A DNA stretch of 64,000 bases from Salegentibacter maritimus (GCF_016236915.1 NZ_JAEHOK010000008.1:62001-126000), one strand, 5' to 3'; positions 1 through 10,300 are shown, counted from the stretch's first letter. The notes: generated by a model not told the origin, from the sequence alone. Numbers and translations: made by a program.

Positions 1-1762
1 AGCCGTTTACATCCCTGGTTTTATCTAAGTAAGCAGCAATTTCTTTGGGAAAATTCATCCATAACTTTAATAGGGACACCTCTTTGGTTAGGTATGATTC
101 GTCGTCTAACAAAGATTCAAAATCACTTTTTAGTTCTTTCGGAATTCTCTCCATGCTACTGGCAATAGCCTGCCTAACATACACATTATTGGTGGCAAAT
201 GCTTTTTTATAAAGCTTGATAGCTGTTGCTGAAGTTTGCCCCTCTAGTTGAAAAACCACTTCCTGCCCGGTATAATCGCTTACCGGAAAATCTAAGGCCT
301 TGCTCAGTTCGGCCTCCTTTTTGTCCAGGGGTGTTTCCTGCAATGCTAGGATTTCTAAATGCTTCTTTATAAATTCAGAGTTTTTTAAAGAATTTAAGGC
401 CACAAAACCCTGAAAAGCAGTCTGATTTAACCATTTTGACATAAAATCAGATAAATCAATATTGGCCGCTGCCTCCACTTCAGCAATAAAATTACTGGTA
501 GTGGCACTTTTAAACTTATATTTAACAAGGAAATTCTTTACGGCCGTATTAAAAGCTTCCCTGCCCACCTTTTCGCGCAAAATATGCAAAGCCCAGGCAC
601 CTTTTTGGTAGTAAGTAAGTGAGCTTGCTTTAGCCTTAGTGATTGCTTCACCCTTACCCTTATCGCTCAACTCCTTTAATTGTTCGGCAGATAGGTAGAG
701 TTTCCAGTAATAATAATCGTCTCCAAAAATTTCCCGCTCTGCCAGCAAAGCATAAAAAGTAGCAAAGCCTTCATGCAACCAATGATCGTTGGCTGTTTGG
801 GCCGTCACTAAATTTCCAAACCACTGGTGGGCCAATTCATGCGCATTTACGCCTACATAATTTTTATCTTTAAAAGCTATAGAATCGGTAATAAAAGCAT
901 TATCAAAAATCGTTGCAGTAGTATTTTCCATTCCCGAATAAAGAAAATCCAATACCGGTGCCTGTTTATAATTCTGCCAGGGGTAAGCCACACCAATTTC
1001 ACTTTCCAGGAAATCAAAAATTTGTTTGGTATAACGGTAAGTCGGCTCTAGCCTTTCCTTTTGGCTAACCGGCATATAAAATTGCAAAGGAACGCCCGAA
1101 GCAGATTTTATTTCTTCTTTTATATAATCGCCTGCTGCAAAAGCCAGTAAATAACTACTCATAGGCCGCTGCATATCAAAGGCCCACTTTTTTAAAGAAT
1201 CGTTTTTAGAAATAGCTACAAGCTTTCCATTGGCCATTACTTCCAGGCTTTCAGGAAACCGGTACGAAATGTCAAACTCTATTTTCTCTCGCTGATCATC
1301 AAAGGAAGGCAGCCAATTAGAGGTATATCTCCCCTGCCCCTGCGTCCAGATTTGTTTGGGTGCATTTATTACTTCCGGAATGTCCCAATTTATAAAATAA
1401 ACGGCCTCCTTTGGCTGCGCCGAGAATTTTAAAGACAAAGTGTTTTTTTCAGAAACTGCTAGATTATTTTTTATCCAAATACGTTTTCCGTTATTTCTTG
1501 ATGTTGCGGGCTCTTCATTAAGCAATACCTCATCTACAATCATACTCCTGGCATCTATGTAAAAGGAATCTAGCGGTTTTAAAATTTCAAAATTATACTT
1601 TACTACGCCTGTAATTCTTTTTTCCTTCGGAATAACAAGGATTTCAGCTTCTGCTTTTTGAAAATTTATACTGTTTATTTGGTCTAGCGAATCTGCTATT
1701 GGCGACTGGCTATATGTACACCACGAAAAACAAAATAGCCAACTAAAAAGGAAGTATTTCAT
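1..1762 (-). CDS. M1 family metallopeptidase (aminopeptidase), partial
   Basis: Zinc aminopeptidase of the gluzincin M1 family, truncated at the left window edge, so the C-terminus is missing. Translated from the ATG at 1762 it opens with a signal peptide ending in TYSQ, so it is exported. The M1 substrate-binding motif appears as SGMENTTAT near residue 273. The zinc motif HELAHQW starts at residue 308, and the third ligand Glu lies about 20 residues on in LHEGFATF. An ARM/HEAT-like C-terminal part follows. It is divergent from recG, with about 120 bp between the two starts. The family removes N-terminal residues from peptides; here the likely role is use of external peptides in the periplasm. 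Family assignment is secure, substrate range is not. Confidence 0.93.
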   Translation of the reverse strand, partial: MKYFLFSWLFCFSWCTYSQSPIADSLDQINSINFQKAEAEILVIPKEKRITGVVKYNFEILKPLDSFYIDARSMIVDEVLLNEEPATSRNNGKRIWIKNNLAVSEKNTLSLKFSAQPKEAVYFINWDIPEVINAPKQIWTQGQGRYTSNWLPSFDDQREKIEFDISYRFPESLEVMANGKLVAISKNDSLKKWAFDMQRPMSSYLLAFAAGDYIKEEIKSASGVPLQFYMPVSQKERLEPTYRYTKQIFDFLESEIGVAYPWQNYKQAPVLDFLYSGMENTTATIFDNAFITDSIAFKDKNYVGVNAHELAHQWFGNLVTAQTANDHWLHEGFATFYALLAEREIFGDDYYYWKLYLSAEQLKELSDKGKGEAITKAKASSLTYYQKGAWALHILREKVGREAFNTAVKNFLVKYKFKSATTSNFIAEVEAAANIDLSDFMSKWLNQTAFQGFVALNSLKNSEFIKKHLEILALQETPLDKKEAELSKALDFPVSDYTGQEVVFQLEGQTSATAIKLYKKAFATNNVYVRQAIASSMERIPKELKSDFESLLDDESYLTKEVSLLKLWMNFPKEIAAYLDKTRDVNG

Positions 1763-1881
1763 AATAAAAATCTACCCTTGCAAATTACAAAAACTATAGA
1801 AAAGGAAGGCTTTAGAAAAATTCAGATTTATTTTTAAAAGAAATTCAACCTAAAAAAACTGATTTTAATATCTTCGTTTTC

Positions 1882-3981
1882 ATGAATGCTAATATACTGC
1901 AAACGCCTATAGATTACTTAAAAGGAGTTGGCCCAAACCGGGCCGATTTACTGCGAAAAGAACTTGGCATTCATACCTATCAGGATTTAATAAATTTCTT
2001 CCCAAATCGTTACCTGGATAAAACCCGGTTCTATAAAATAAATGAATTACAACGCAACTCGGCCGAAGTACAGGTTGTGGGGAAAATCACGCATATAAAA
2101 TCGGTAGAACAAAAACGTGGCAAACGCCTGGTAGCCGACTTTGTGGATGAAACCGGTAAAATGGAATTGGTTTGGTTTCGGGGACAAAAATGGATTCGGG
2201 AGAATTTAAAGATAAATACACCTTATGTTATTTTTGGGAAAACCAATTGGTTTAACGGACTTTTTAGCATGCCCCATCCCGAAATGGAACTGGTAGAGGA
2301 ATACAAAAAGCAGCTTCGCACTGCAATGCAGCCTATTTATCCCTCTACCGAAAAACTTGCAAAAGCTGGAATTAGCAACCGGGTGTTTCATAAAATAATG
2401 CAGCAGCTTTTTATTGAAACCAAAGGTAAATTCTATGATACGCTTTCAGAAGAACTTACTTCAGAATTAAAATTGCTCCCAAAAGCACAGGCAGTATTTA
2501 ATGTGCATTTTCCACAAAACCAGGAATTATTGGCGCAAGCCCAATTCCGTCTAAAATTTGAGGAACTATTTTATATCCAGCTGCAATTGCTCATTAAAAA
2601 TATGTTGCAAAAACAGAAAATAAAAGGTTATGTTTTTGAAGCGATTGGGGAAAATTTTAGTGAATTCTATAACAACCACCTGCCATTTGAGCTAACTGGT
2701 GCCCAAAAAAGGGTAATAAAAGAAATTAGGGCCGATTTAGGAAGCGGGGCGCAAATGAACCGATTGCTGCAGGGTGATGTAGGTTCAGGAAAAACCATTG
2801 TAGCACTCATGTCCATGTTTATTGCTTTAGATAATGGTTTCCAGGCTTGCTTAATGGCTCCTACCGAAATCCTAGCCATTCAGCATTACAACGGACTTGT
2901 AGAACTCTGTAAAAATCTGGATACCAGTATTTACTTACTTACCGGTTCAACTAAAACGAAAGACAGACGCGAAATTCACGAGAAATTAGAAAATGGCGAA
3001 ATAGATATCCTAATTGGTACGCACGCCTTACTGGAAGATAAGGTGAAATTTAAAAATTTAGGCCTCGCGGTTATAGACGAGCAACACCGATTTGGAGTTG
3101 CACAACGTGCAAAATTATGGCGAAAAAACCAAGTGCCGCCGCATATTTTGGTCATGACGGCCACCCCTATTCCCAGAACCCTGGCCATGAGCCTTTATGG
3201 CGATTTAGATATCTCGGTAATTGATGAGCTGCCCCCCGGCAGAAAGCCCATTAAAACCGTGCACCGTTACGACAGTAACCGGCTTAAGGTATTTGCATTT
3301 ATTAAAGATGAAATACAAAAAGGCCGGCAAATCTATATAGTTTACCCATTGATTCAGGAATCTGAAAAAATGGATTATAAAGACCTTATGGATGGTTACG
3401 AAAGTATAGCCCGTGAATTCCCGAATGAGCAAATTTCTATAGTGCATGGCCAAATGAAATCTGATGCCAAAGATTATGAAATGGATAGGTTTGTACGCGG
3501 CGAAACTCAAATTATGGTGGCCACCACCGTTATTGAAGTGGGTGTAAATGTGCCAAATGCCAGCGTTATGATAATTGAAAGTGCCGAACGATTTGGCCTA
3601 TCGCAACTGCACCAACTTAGGGGACGTGTAGGCCGTGGTGCCGAACAAAGCTTTTGTATTTTAATGACCGGCCATAAATTATCTAAGGATAGCAAAACCA
3701 GGTTGGAAACCATGACCGCCACTAATGATGGTTTTGAAATAGCCGAAGTTGATTTAAAATTACGAGGGCCTGGTGATATTATGGGCACCCAACAAAGCGG
3801 GGTTTTAAATCTAAAAATTGCGGATATTGTAAAAGATAATGATGTTCTAAAACTAGCACGGCATCACGCAATGCAAATCCTAAAAGAAGATCCCAGTCTT
3901 TCACTGGAAAAGAACAAAGTGATTCGTTTTACCTACGCACAATTGGCAAAACATAAAAATATCTGGAATTATATTAGCTAA
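1882..3981 (+). CDS. recG: ATP-dependent DNA helicase RecG
   Basis: Superfamily 2 helicase that remodels stalled replication forks and branch-migrates Holliday junctions. The N-terminal wedge/OB domain (about residues 1-240) is followed by the helicase core. Walker A GDVGSGKT lies near residue 298, the DEQH box DEQHRFG near 399, motif III TATPIPRT just after, and motif VI QLRGRVGRG near 577. The length of 699 residues is normal for the family. A promoter-like TATCTTCG lies only 5 bp before the ATG, so the mRNA could be leaderless, but no good -33 element is visible. It stands alone between a divergent peptidase and a separate TPR gene. Confidence 0.97.
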   Translation: MNANILQTPIDYLKGVGPNRADLLRKELGIHTYQDLINFFPNRYLDKTRFYKINELQRNSAEVQVVGKITHIKSVEQKRGKRLVADFVDETGKMELVWFRGQKWIRENLKINTPYVIFGKTNWFNGLFSMPHPEMELVEEYKKQLRTAMQPIYPSTEKLAKAGISNRVFHKIMQQLFIETKGKFYDTLSEELTSELKLLPKAQAVFNVHFPQNQELLAQAQFRLKFEELFYIQLQLLIKNMLQKQKIKGYVFEAIGENFSEFYNNHLPFELTGAQKRVIKEIRADLGSGAQMNRLLQGDVGSGKTIVALMSMFIALDNGFQACLMAPTEILAIQHYNGLVELCKNLDTSIYLLTGSTKTKDRREIHEKLENGEIDILIGTHALLEDKVKFKNLGLAVIDEQHRFGVAQRAKLWRKNQVPPHILVMTATPIPRTLAMSLYGDLDISVIDELPPGRKPIKTVHRYDSNRLKVFAFIKDEIQKGRQIYIVYPLIQESEKMDYKDLMDGYESIAREFPNEQISIVHGQMKSDAKDYEMDRFVRGETQIMVATTVIEVGVNVPNASVMIIESAERFGLSQLHQLRGRVGRGAEQSFCILMTGHKLSKDSKTRLETMTATNDGFEIAEVDLKLRGPGDIMGTQQSGVLNLKIADIVKDNDVLKLARHHAMQILKEDPSLSLEKNKVIRFTYAQLAKHKNIWNYIS

Positions 3982-4209
3982 AAATCAACTTTACTTCAGA
4001 AAAAATACTACTGAATTTCCCTTAATTCCTGCCAAATTTAAAAATAGTTCCCCATAACCTCCCATAGGCCTTCATCTTACTAAAACTAAGGCTTCCCAAC
4101 TATAAAATTAAAATTAGACCTCTAATTAACAGCTATTTACTGCATTTATCAAAAATTATTTAAAGCCATTATTGCGTAAATTTAAGTGTAAACCAAAACA
4201 CACGTCATT

Positions 4210-5124
4210 ATGAAAAAAGAAATAATTTTTAGAAAGTTGATAAGTCTGGTCATTATTTTATGTGGCGGATTAGTATTTGCCCAGGAAGAAAACAAAACAA
4301 GCCTGGACGAAAAATTGTATCAGGAAATTAAAAGTAATGGACTTGAGGAAGCCATGAAAATGTATGAAAAGCATAAAACAGCGGCCTATGAAGGTTTGCA
4401 GGAACCTTTAAATTTATTGGGCTACAAGTTAATGATGGAAGATAAAGACCTTGAAACGGCAGAATTAGTTTTTAAGGCGCAAATAGAAGAATATCCTGAA
4501 CAGGCCAATCCTTACGATTCTTATGGCGATTTATTGTTGGAAAAAGGAGAAAAGGAAAAAGCCAAAAAACATTTCAAAAAATCAGCAGAGTTAGCTGAAA
4601 ATATACAGGATGAAGCTGAAAGAAATGAAATGAAGCAGGCCTCACTTTCAAAATTAGCACGTCTGGAAAACAAGCATCGAAAATTAGACTTTCTTACGGG
4701 CGACTGGGAAATAACACAAACGGGCTACAGAGATGGCCAACCTGTAGATATCCCAAAAAGTACGCAGAGTATATCTTATTTACCGGGTGAGTCAGTTTTA
4801 AGAGTCACACATACCAAAGAAGGTAATACTGCCTGTTGCGAAAGAATCGTAGCTTATGATGCGCTAGATGACACTTACGAGATGGCCTACATTAGTGCTG
4901 TGAACCCAAACGGAATTCAAGTATCTGATATTCACATAAAAGAAAAGGGCAACGGGGAATATGAGTTTATAGAAGACTATACCCAAAATGGCGAACAAAA
5001 ACAAGCTAAACATATAATCTCAAAAAAAGACCAAGATCATATAGAATGGCAAGTTCTTATTCCAAAAGAAGGTTCACAGAACTGGGAACTCGTAAATAAA
5101 ATGGAGTTTAAAAGAAAAGCTTAA
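4210..5124 (+). CDS. Secreted TPR protein with DUF1579-like domain
   Basis: Exported protein of 304 residues. The signal peptide ends in LVFAQEE. A helical tetratricopeptide part (about residues 30-150) contains a clear TPR-like pair around PYDSYGDLLLEKGEKEKAKK. From about residue 158 comes a beta-rich domain that starts KLDFLTGDWEI, a pattern typical of DUF1579/lipocalin-like domains of unknown ligand. The function is not known; TPR plus a small-ligand barrel suggests a periplasmic binding or scaffolding role. It is a single gene closed by its own terminator. A TAAATTTA element about 25 bp upstream may be its -7 box. Confidence 0.75.
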   Translation: MKKEIIFRKLISLVIILCGGLVFAQEENKTSLDEKLYQEIKSNGLEEAMKMYEKHKTAAYEGLQEPLNLLGYKLMMEDKDLETAELVFKAQIEEYPEQANPYDSYGDLLLEKGEKEKAKKHFKKSAELAENIQDEAERNEMKQASLSKLARLENKHRKLDFLTGDWEITQTGYRDGQPVDIPKSTQSISYLPGESVLRVTHTKEGNTACCERIVAYDALDDTYEMAYISAVNPNGIQVSDIHIKEKGNGEYEFIEDYTQNGEQKQAKHIISKKDQDHIEWQVLIPKEGSQNWELVNKMEFKRKA

Positions 5125-5150
5125 TTATTAGTTTAAGTTTAATTAGCGTT

Positions 5151-5179
5151 AAAAGGAGCAACCTGGAAGCTCCTTTTTT
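5151..5179 (+). terminator. Intrinsic terminator after the TPR gene
   Basis: Stem AAAAGGAGC / GCTCCTTTT with a 9-nt loop, running into a T-tract, 27 bp after the stop of the upstream gene and before the pheT promoter. Confidence 0.85.
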
Positions 5180-5224
5180 CATTTAAAAAATTACGAAATA
5201 AGTCATAAAATTAAAATTTGAAAT

Positions 5225-5255
5225 TATGTCAAAACTATTCGTAATACTATCTTTG
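5225..5255 (+). promoter_or_regulatory. Bacteroidota-type promoter of pheT
   Basis: A perfect -7 element TATCTTTG at 5248-5255 fits the Bacteroidota consensus TAnnTTTG. A TTTG-like TATG lies 19 bp upstream at 5225-5228. The expected start site is just after 5260, leaving a short leader to the ATG at 5276. No Shine-Dalgarno is visible. Confidence 0.6.
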
Positions 5256-5275
5256 CCAACTGAAAATATTGAGAC

Positions 5276-7702
5276 ATGAAAATTTCATATAACTGGCTTA
5301 AGCAATTCATTAAACTTTCTGAAACTCCGGAAACAACCGGGGAGTTACTTACCGATCTTGGTCTTGAGGTAGAAGGCCTAAATAGTTTTCAAAGTATTAA
5401 AGGCGGTCTTGAAGGAATTGTGGTTGGGCACGTGTTAGAATGTAAAAGTCATCCTAATGCCGATAAATTACAAATTACAACTGTAGATCTTGGTAATGGA
5501 GAACAGGTACAAATTGTTTGCGGCGCACCCAATATTGCCGCGGGACAAAAAGTTCCGGTTGCCACTATTGGCACCGTGCTGTATGATGAAAAAGGAGATG
5601 CCTGGCCTATTAAAAAAGGGAAAATTAGAGGCGAAGCCAGTTTTGGAATGATTTGTTCAGAAAAAGAACTTGGTCTTGGACAAAGTCATGAAGGAATTAT
5701 GGTTATGAAAGAAGACCTTATTCCAGGTACTCCCGTAGCCGAAATTTTTGAAGTGGAAAACGATCAGGTTTTTGAGATTGGCCTAACACCAAACCGTGCA
5801 GACGCTATGAGCCACTGGGGCGTTGCCAGAGACCTTAAGGCCGGTTATACGCAACAAGGTAAAAACCTGGAACTTATTACTCCATCAGTTAGTAGTTTTC
5901 ATGTAGATAGTAGAAGCCTTAAAATTCAAATTCAGGTTGAAGATTCTGCACTTGCACCAAGGTATTGTGGAGTAACAATTTCTGGCCTAAAAGTAGAAGA
6001 ATCTCCAAAATGGCTTCAAAACAGGTTAAAAGCTATTGGGCTAAGCCCGAAAAATAATGTGGTAGATGCTACCAACTATGTTATGCACGAGCTGGGCCAG
6101 CCTCTGCATGCCTTTGATGCCGGAAAAATTGCCGGAAATGAAATTAACGTAAAAACATTAGAAAAAGGGACTAAATTTATCACCTTAGATGATGTAGAAC
6201 GAGAACTTCACGAAGAAGACCTTATGATTTGTGATGCCGAAAAGCCACTTTGTATTGCCGGTGTATTTGGCGGGGCATCTAGCGGAGTAACCGATGTTAC
6301 CACACAAATATTTTTAGAAAGTGCTTATTTTAACCCGGTTAGTGTTAGAAAAACAGCAAAAAGGCACGGCCTTAATACCGATGCTTCTTTTAGATTTGAA
6401 AGAGGTATTGACCCTAATATCACCGAGTATGCTTTAAAACGTGCTGCTCTTTTAATTAAGGAAATTGCGGGCGGTGAAATTACCAGTGATATAGATGATT
6501 TATACCCCAAGAAAATTGAAGATTTCCAGGTTTTTCTAACCTTTGACAAGGTAAACAAGCTTATTGGAGAAAACCTGCAACAAGAAACAATTAAATCTAT
6601 ACTGGCATCTCTGGAAATTCGGGTAAACAATGTTACCGAAACAGGAATGGGACTTACCATCCCATCTTATCGTGTAGATGTACAGAGAGAAGCCGATGTG
6701 ATTGAGGAAATCTTAAGGGTTTATGGCTATAACAATATTAAGTTTGGTGACAAATTAAATGCTTCGGTTGCCAATTCTTCTAAATTTGAAGATTACCGGG
6801 TTCAAAATTTAATTGCCAACCAACTGGTAGGACAGGGTTTTTACGAAACTATGGCCAATTCTTTAACTTCCCCAACCTACTCGGAGTTAAGCGAACAATT
6901 AAACACCTCTCACAATGTAGAAATGTTAAATCCATTAAGTCAGGATTTATCAGTGCTACGCCAGTCTATGCTATACTCGGGCCTGGAGTCTGTAAGCTAT
7001 AATATAAACAGAAAACGCAGCAACCTAAAACTATTTGAATTCGGTAAAACTTACCACGATTTTAATGGTAGCCGAGTAGAAAACAAACATCTTTCTATTT
7101 TTATTAGCGGAGACCGAAGTGCGGAACGTTGGAACTCTAATCTAGGTAAAACCGATTTCTTCTTATTAAAAGGTGTTATTCAGTCTATTTTCCAGAGATT
7201 GGGAATTGATAGTTTAAAATCTTCGGCAGTAAAATCTGATGTATTTTCTGAAGGGCTTGTTTACTCATCGGCTAAGAATAATTTGGTTGCCTTTGGGGTA
7301 ATTCGGAAAAAAGTATTAAAGCATTTTGATATTGACCAGGAGGTATTGTATGCCGATTTTAATTGGGATGCCCTGTTGGAAGTAACAAAGAATAGAAAGA
7401 CCAGCTTTAAGGCCATTCCAAAATATCCTGAGGTAAGACGTGATTTTGCCCTTCTATTAAATAATAATATTTCCTATAATGAAATTGAAGAGATCGCTCT
7501 AAAAACAGAGAAGAAACTTCTTAAAGAAGTAGATCTTTTTGATGTTTACCAGGGGAACAACCTTCCGGAAGGGAAGAAAAGTTATGCGGTAAGTTTCAAG
7601 TTTAGAGATGAAAACAAAACCCTTACCGACAAACAGGTAGATAAAATGATGAAAAAACTTCAGCATAGATTTGAAGAAGAACTTCAGGCTGAATTGAGAT
7701 AA
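5276..7702 (+). CDS. pheT: Phenylalanine-tRNA ligase beta subunit
   Basis: Large subunit of the alpha2-beta2 phenylalanyl-tRNA synthetase, which charges tRNA-Phe in the cytoplasm. Domains in order are an EMAP/OB tRNA-binding domain (about 40-150, with LECKSHPNADKLQI), B3/B4 editing domain, B5 DNA-binding-like domain, a catalytic-like core (LNPLSQDLSVLRQSM) and the C-terminal ferredoxin-fold anticodon-binding domain (about 710-805, KYPEVRRDFAL). At 808 residues it has full length. pheS is not next to it, which is common in Flavobacteriia. Confidence 0.98.
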   Translation: MKISYNWLKQFIKLSETPETTGELLTDLGLEVEGLNSFQSIKGGLEGIVVGHVLECKSHPNADKLQITTVDLGNGEQVQIVCGAPNIAAGQKVPVATIGTVLYDEKGDAWPIKKGKIRGEASFGMICSEKELGLGQSHEGIMVMKEDLIPGTPVAEIFEVENDQVFEIGLTPNRADAMSHWGVARDLKAGYTQQGKNLELITPSVSSFHVDSRSLKIQIQVEDSALAPRYCGVTISGLKVEESPKWLQNRLKAIGLSPKNNVVDATNYVMHELGQPLHAFDAGKIAGNEINVKTLEKGTKFITLDDVERELHEEDLMICDAEKPLCIAGVFGGASSGVTDVTTQIFLESAYFNPVSVRKTAKRHGLNTDASFRFERGIDPNITEYALKRAALLIKEIAGGEITSDIDDLYPKKIEDFQVFLTFDKVNKLIGENLQQETIKSILASLEIRVNNVTETGMGLTIPSYRVDVQREADVIEEILRVYGYNNIKFGDKLNASVANSSKFEDYRVQNLIANQLVGQGFYETMANSLTSPTYSELSEQLNTSHNVEMLNPLSQDLSVLRQSMLYSGLESVSYNINRKRSNLKLFEFGKTYHDFNGSRVENKHLSIFISGDRSAERWNSNLGKTDFFLLKGVIQSIFQRLGIDSLKSSAVKSDVFSEGLVYSSAKNNLVAFGVIRKKVLKHFDIDQEVLYADFNWDALLEVTKNRKTSFKAIPKYPEVRRDFALLLNNNISYNEIEEIALKTEKKLLKEVDLFDVYQGNNLPEGKKSYAVSFKFRDENKTLTDKQVDKMMKKLQHRFEEELQAELR

Positions 7703-7710
7703 TTATATAT

Positions 7711-7844
7711 AAAATTGGCTGTTTAAGTCTCGATCTTACGTCAACCTGAATTTATTTCAGGTTCTAATTTGAATCAGGTGCCATTTTACTTAGATTCTGC
7801 AACAAGTTTAGAGTGACGTTCGGAATATTTAAACAGCCAATTTT
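7711..7844. repeat. Nested palindromic intergenic repeat, copy 1
   Basis: Lies between the convergent pheT and DUF4136 genes. The outer arms AAAATTGGCTGTTTAA and its complement are a perfect 16-bp inverted repeat. Inside are TCAACCTGAATTTATTTCAG and a degraded partner ending GTGACG. Related copies are at about 8533, 14486, 18855 and 40808. There is no ORF. It probably also acts as a two-way terminator here. Confidence 0.8.
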
Positions 7845-7863
7845 AATTCTGGATTAAAGAAAA

Positions 7864-8451
7864 TTAAGGAAATTCTTTAAAAATTTCATCTATATAATTT
7901 CTTATATCCCTTTCCCATCTTTTTGAGCCAATTTCTTCATTGGCAGTTCCACGCCATAAAATTTGATTGGTTTTTCTGTCTATAAAATCTATAACAATAG
8001 ATTTCTCTTTGTAAGGTATTTGTTTAATCTCCCCACCTGCTGTAATTCGTTGTATGGTAAAGTAATTATCGTAGGTATAATCTGTATAATAATCACCTAT
8101 GTAAAGTCCCGGGCGGTAATAGGAAAAATTTGTATATACAGGATCGGCATTAACATCGGCTACTCGTTCATCAAACATTGGATGAATATACACCAACACA
8201 TCTGGCCTGCTATTATCTATGGCATAGTCTTCGGCAGACATGTTATTGTTAATTGTAGAAATAATAAGCTCGTGAATGCGATGGTTATTATACGATCTAT
8301 CTTTAATTGTATCTTTATTGGGCAAAAAAGAATAGGTATTATAATCTTTTAATTTTCTGGCAGCATCTTTAGAAATGTTGCTTCCAGAGCCACAAGATAT
8401 CATAAAGGCTCCCGCCAAAATTAAGGTAATAAATAGTTGTATTTTCTTCAT
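7864..8451 (-). CDS. DUF4136 lipoprotein
   Basis: Predicted lipoprotein of 195 residues. The chosen ATG at 8451 gives MKKIQLFITLIL and lipobox MISC; an upstream alternative would add seven residues before the signal peptide and is less likely. The mature part has the DUF4136 layout: an opening YNTYSFLP segment, a middle stretch rich in Tyr/Asp (YYRPGLYIGDYYTDY) and a C-terminal IVIDFIDRKTNQILWRGTA. This family is common in Bacteroidota envelopes and has no known reaction. It is probably anchored to the outer membrane facing the periplasm. Confidence 0.85.
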   Translation of the reverse strand: MKKIQLFITLILAGAFMISCGSGSNISKDAARKLKDYNTYSFLPNKDTIKDRSYNNHRIHELIISTINNNMSAEDYAIDNSRPDVLVYIHPMFDERVADVNADPVYTNFSYYRPGLYIGDYYTDYTYDNYFTIQRITAGGEIKQIPYKEKSIVIDFIDRKTNQILWRGTANEEIGSKRWERDIRNYIDEIFKEFP

Positions 8452-8532
8452 AAATTTCAATTTTGCGAGCAAATTACATCTTCCCCGAGAACTATAAAAA
8501 GCTTCTAGCTCCTTTGATATTTTATTAACAAA

Positions 8533-8666
8533 AAAGAGCTGTCTAAAAAGTCCATTTCGATCAAGCTTAACATTTTTCAGCTTCTAAATTACTTATTGAT
8601 TGTAAGCAAATTAGATATTGAAATAAAATTAATATGGCGATTTTAAGATCTTTTCAGGCAGCCCTA
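8533..8666. repeat. Nested palindromic intergenic repeat, degraded copy
   Basis: Outer arms AGAGCTGTCTAAAAAG and CTTTTCAGGCAGCCCT are imperfect complements. Inside, CGATCAAGCTTAACATTTTT matches the left inner arm of the better copies, while the right inner arm is worn away. It sits between two genes on the minus strand. Confidence 0.6.
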
Positions 8667-8688
8667 ATTTTTCTTTTTCAAAAACAAT

Positions 8689-9243
8689 CTATTTCCCGGG
8701 CAAAATTACAGTATCAATCACATGAACAACTCCGTTCGATTGATTAACATCTGCCTGTGTCACAGTAGCTACGTTTCCTGAGGCATCTTTAAGTTTTACT
8801 TTACCGTTTTCCATCATTGCATAAAGTTTTCCACCTTGTACAGTTTCAAAAGTAGCTTTACCATCGGCATTTTTAATAGCTGCTACCACATCTTTAGCCT
8901 TAAAATCGCCGGCAATAACGTGGTACGTAAGTACAGCCTGTAATTTTTCTTTGTTTCCTGGCTTCAACAATGTTTCTACAGTTCCGGCAGGTAATTTTTC
9001 GAATGCGGTGTTGGTAGGGGCAAATACGGTAAAAGGACCTTCACTTTGTAATGTTTCAACTAAACCTGCAGCCTTCACTGCCGCCACTAGAGTGGTATGA
9101 TCTTTAGACTGCGAGGCATTCTCTACAATATTCTTGCTGGGATACATCTCTGCACCACCCACCATAGTAGATCCGTTCTGGGCTATTAAAGTCCCACCAA
9201 TAAATAGAAAACAAAAAAATCCTAATAATTTTAAATTTTTCAT
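8689..9243 (-). CDS. Secreted fasciclin (FAS1) domain protein
   Basis: 184 residues with a signal peptide ending in TLIAQ, then one FAS1 domain. Both FAS1 hallmarks are present: the H1 box GPFTVFAPTNTAFEKLP near residue 70-87 and the H2 box NGVVHVIDTVILP at the C-terminus, with the YH motif LTYHVI between. FAS1 domains mediate adhesion or protein contacts outside the cytoplasm. The Bacteroidota single-domain forms have no defined partner. It is a single gene with its own 230-bp upstream region. Confidence 0.92.
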   Translation of the reverse strand: MKNLKLLGFFCFLFIGGTLIAQNGSTMVGGAEMYPSKNIVENASQSKDHTTLVAAVKAAGLVETLQSEGPFTVFAPTNTAFEKLPAGTVETLLKPGNKEKLQAVLTYHVIAGDFKAKDVVAAIKNADGKATFETVQGGKLYAMMENGKVKLKDASGNVATVTQADVNQSNGVVHVIDTVILPGK

Positions 9244-9476
9244 AATAAAGTTTTTAAATGGTTTATGATATAAACGAGATAAAAAATGCTTCGGTTTTTT
9301 TGAATGTACGATTTAGCATTTTTTTAAGAACCCGCTTGTTTTAATATTTGTCTAATTTATTTTTATTTAGATTAAACATTTTTAAAAAACATCTAATTGT
9401 GATAGGTTTAACATGAAAGACTATAGAGTGAAAATAGGATTGCAGAAATCATCTTAATTACTTAATTTAGTGACAG

Positions 9477-10223
9477 ATGCTAAAGAAAAAGAAAATGAAG
9501 TTGAAAGTAAATCTGCCACGTACCAATCTTGAAGTACAATTGCACAAGTCTCGTGAAAAAAGAATCTCTACTGAAAATATATTACAACAAGTACAGGATA
9601 TTTTTGAAAAAGAAGCAAAGAAAGACGACAAGATTCTAAATGAAATCTATACAGGTAATGATGAAATAAATAGCCTCAACCTCGATTTATTGGAGAGTCA
9701 TAGAATATTTCATCTTTCAGATATTGAAAGATTATGTATAGATTATCGCCTGCGCTTTTTAGACAGTAGTTATTTTAAAGGGGAAATTCCTTACGAGGTA
9801 CTTTCTAAAATCAAGGCTTTAGAAAAAGAACAGCAAATTGCTTTAAAAGGCTTTAAAATTGTAGCTCCTTCTAAGCTATTTAAACTGGAAAATGCCGACG
9901 ACCCCTTACTTTTCGTGCCCATGGGAAACGATTATTTCTACCTGGTACATAAATGGGGCAACGATCTTCATCCTTTTAGAAAGTTAATCATGTGGCCTTT
10001 TAGGCATCTTGAAAATTTTACACTTGTCTTGCTTGGTTTTAGCTTTTTACTTGCGTTGCTCATCCCGGACGGACTTTTCTCTCCCCAGCAAACCACCACA
10101 CAATTCTTTATTATATTTTTCTTTGTATTTAAATGGGTAGCGGGTTTGTCTATTTTTTACGGTATTAAGAAAGGAAAGAATTTTAGCTCAGCTATTTGGC
10201 AAAGTAAGTATTATAATGCCTAG
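9477..10223 (+). CDS. Hypothetical membrane protein with two C-terminal TM helices
   Basis: I do not recognise a named family. The 248-residue product has a charged cytoplasmic N-terminal region of about 170 residues with a helical segment (STENILQQVQDIFEKEAKK), then two membrane helices around residues 182-197 and 207-226, separated by a short loop with PDGLFSPQQ. There is no signal peptide. MKLK at the seventh codon is a possible alternative start. Homologues are, as I recall, common in Flavobacteriaceae without an assigned function. Confidence 0.7.
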   Translation: MLKKKKMKLKVNLPRTNLEVQLHKSREKRISTENILQQVQDIFEKEAKKDDKILNEIYTGNDEINSLNLDLLESHRIFHLSDIERLCIDYRLRFLDSSYFKGEIPYEVLSKIKALEKEQQIALKGFKIVAPSKLFKLENADDPLLFVPMGNDYFYLVHKWGNDLHPFRKLIMWPFRHLENFTLVLLGFSFLLALLIPDGLFSPQQTTTQFFIIFFFVFKWVAGLSIFYGIKKGKNFSSAIWQSKYYNA

Positions 10224-10300
10224 AACGTTAAACTCTATTTAAAATAAGCTTTGAGCTATATTTTAGTTTGTACTTTAGATAGGACTAAAAACTAGAAATT